Shown here in pieces: positions 18,621 to 19,870 of a DNA stretch of 19,870 bases. Source of the DNA: an uncultured Campylobacter sp. (GTDB taxonomy: Bacteria > Campylobacterota > Campylobacteria > Campylobacterales > Campylobacteraceae). The stretch's first letter is position 1. Each line of letters begins with the position of its first letter. The notes beneath the pieces were generated by a model. The model had not been told where the DNA came from. It searched no databases and worked only from the letters and a program-made list of their open reading frames with translations. The DNA lies in NCBI RefSeq assembly GCF_937949835.1, contig NZ_CALEDC010000187.1, forward strand, positions 1 to 19,870, given 5' to 3'. The translations under genes and the position numbers were made by a program.

Positions 18621-19682
18621 ATGCCAAAATTCCAAATTACACTGCTTTTCGATCTGGACGGCACGCTCATAGACTCCACGCCCGCGATACTGGATGGCTT
18701 TCATTACGCGTTTGCGCATTTGGGCGCTGCGGAGCCTAGCGACGCAGCGATTAAAAGGCTTATCGGGCATCCGTTAGAGGTAATGTTTGAGCGTCTAGGC
18801 GTGACGCGCGATGTGCAGAATTTCGTGCTCGCCTACAAACAGCGATACGCGCAGACTTTTTTGGATCAGACCGTTCTGCTAAGCGGTGCGTTCGAAGCGG
18901 TTCGTGCGGCGAGCGAGTTTGCAAACTTAGGCGTCGTGACGACCAAGACGTCGAAATTTTCTAAAATTTTATTGCAGCATCTGGGTATCGCGGAATTTTT
19001 CGGCACCATCGTCGGGCGAGAGGATGTGCAAAACCCCAAACCAAGCGCCGAACCGATCTTAAAGGCGCTCGAAAATTTAGGAATTTGCGGCGCGACCGCT
19101 AGCAAAAGCCTGCATGCGGCTTGCGGTAAAACTCACGACGCGACTGCCGATGAAAATACAAGCGCTGCTAGCAGGAGCGCGATTTTGAGTGAAATTTCAG
19201 CGTCTGATTTAAAGAGCCTTCCTGCGCTTGATCCTGATCCTAGCAAAGTTTACGAGCAAAATTTAAGTAGCATCGCGAGTCAAAATTCTGATAGGATTTC
19301 GTTTAAAAATTTAAGCGAAGCGATTGGTATTAAATATAAAGCTGGCGATAATAGCCAGAAGAGCGGTGTCAGCATCGAGGGCGAGAGCGATAAAGGTGGA
19401 GCGCGCGGCAGTAAAATTTATGATGCGCATGAGCTAAATTCCACTCCTTGTTATGACAAAATTTGCAGTGACGAAATCCTGTCTTCTGTTAGCCAAAATA
19501 TCTTTATGATCGGTGATACGTCGCTTGACGCCATCGCGGCAAAGTCGGCAGCGGGAGTGCGAAGCGTGGGCGTAAGCTGCGGCTATGGCAGTACCTCGGA
19601 GCTACGGTCGCATTTCGAGTTCGTATGCGCGGACGCAAAAGAGGCGGTTGAGCTGATACGCAAAATTTCATCAAAATTTTAG
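18621..19682 (+). CDS. HAD-superfamily phosphatase (Gph-like) with an insertion
   Basis: Haloacid-dehalogenase phosphatase, phosphoglycolate-phosphatase/PpaX-like. 353 residues; usual members are about 210-220. Motif I is LLFDLDGTLIDSTP, with nucleophile and acid aspartates near residues 11 and 13. The cap domain covers about 20-85; motif II is VVTTKTSKFSKILL; the motif III lysine is in NPKPSAEPI near residue 138. Motif IV is MIGDTSLDAIAA (296-307), with Asp299 in the acidic pair region. Between motifs III and IV, residues about 155-292 are a Ser/Ala/Asn/Lys-rich low-complexity stretch with no family counterpart; without it the length is about 215. All catalytic motifs survive, so the enzyme may be active with a floppy loop. 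There is no clear ribosome binding site; the start lies about 20 bases after the cadF terminator. Substrate unknown. Confidence 0.85.
   Translation: MPKFQITLLFDLDGTLIDSTPAILDGFHYAFAHLGAAEPSDAAIKRLIGHPLEVMFERLGVTRDVQNFVLAYKQRYAQTFLDQTVLLSGAFEAVRAASEFANLGVVTTKTSKFSKILLQHLGIAEFFGTIVGREDVQNPKPSAEPILKALENLGICGATASKSLHAACGKTHDATADENTSAASRSAILSEISASDLKSLPALDPDPSKVYEQNLSSIASQNSDRISFKNLSEAIGIKYKAGDNSQKSGVSIEGESDKGGARGSKIYDAHELNSTPCYDKICSDEILSSVSQNIFMIGDTSLDAIAAKSAAGVRSVGVSCGYGSTSELRSHFEFVCADAKEAVELIRKISSKF
19257..19328 (+). repeat. Degenerate 24-nt tandem units inside the HAD gene
   Basis: Three units begin exactly 24 bases apart at 19257, 19281 and 19305: CAAAATTTAAG, CAAAATTCTGA, AAAAATTTAAG. Units 1 and 2 agree at 15 of 24 bases by hand count; unit 3 is weaker beyond its first 11. 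They encode QNLSS, QNSDR and KNLSE, placing Asn every eight residues. Confidence 0.5.
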
Positions 19683-19870
19683 GCACTACGGAGCGAAATT
19701 TTTCTAGCTTTGATACGTTATTTTTGCGAATACTTAGAAGTGAACCCGCGCCCGAAATTTAAAATTTCCAATTAATTTTTGAGTTTTAAACAGTGCGCGA
19801 TATAAAATTTGCCCGCGCTATTTAGCTGAAAGGCAAGGCGTTTTACAAGTATTCAAGCGATACGCGGAGT
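19683..19870. other. Gene-free 3' end of the window
   Basis: No gene start or recognisable partial gene is visible. GAAATTT-A-AAATTTC (19754-19768) is an odd palindrome of the same type as those after other stop codons, here 72 bases beyond the HAD stop. Short open stretches at the right edge are too brief to interpret. Confidence 0.4.

Noticed and set aside
19683..19870. Possible partial gene entering from the right edge on the minus strand
   Set aside because: Open stretches are under 20 codons and none is recognisable.

Overview
The window reads as chromosomal core sequence of a Campylobacter species with fairly high GC for the genus (C. gracilis-like). This rests on the protein sequences and on the order addB-addA-rplM-rpsI-cadF-phosphatase, which from memory matches C. 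jejuni Cj1482c to Cj1477c. The set purA / DUF507 / carA likewise matches the Cj1498c-Cj1494c neighbourhood. Every convincing gene is on the + strand. I see no tRNA, rRNA, CRISPR array, insertion sequence or prophage.

Layout. 1-232: non-coding leader, perhaps with the last codons of an upstream gene. 233-922: molybdate permease modB, without a modC behind it. 974-7139: three genes joined by 4-base ATGA overlaps: a membrane PAS/GGDEF/degenerate-EAL protein, a HisZ-like protein and purA. 7215-8884: DUF507 protein and carA, overlapping by one base. 8885-9730: an unusually long AT-rich gene-free stretch. 9731-10414: an OmpR-type response regulator without a neighbouring kinase. 10688-16502: addB and addA, the double-strand-break repair helicase-nuclease. 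16618-17435: rplM-rpsI. 17535-18554: a CadF/OmpA-type outer-membrane protein followed by a strong intrinsic terminator. 18621-19682: a HAD phosphatase.

Four gene starts differ from the longest reading frame and were placed from ribosome binding sites and promoter position: response regulator 9731, addB 10688, addA 13584, cadF 17535. A fifth, the GGDEF gene at 974, was placed mainly from its promoter and is less certain.

What stands out. (1) Two unrelated conserved proteins, AddB and the HAD phosphatase, each carry a long hydrophilic low-complexity in-frame insertion (about 170 and 138 residues). Each insertion contains degenerate tandem units with strict spacing (15 nt in addB, 24 nt in the phosphatase gene), built on the same AAATTT-type words that fill the intergenic DNA. 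(2) Palindromes with AAATTT cores lie just after most stop codons, where ordinary T-tailed terminators are mostly absent. (3) The c-di-GMP protein has an intact GGDEF active site and inhibitory site but an EAL domain that has lost its catalytic aspartates. (4) The CadF homologue lacks the FRLS fibronectin-binding tetrapeptide of C. jejuni CadF and has a TSP3-like calcium-binding linker. No defence or mobile system is visible; the insertion/repeat phenomenon is the best candidate for something undescribed.
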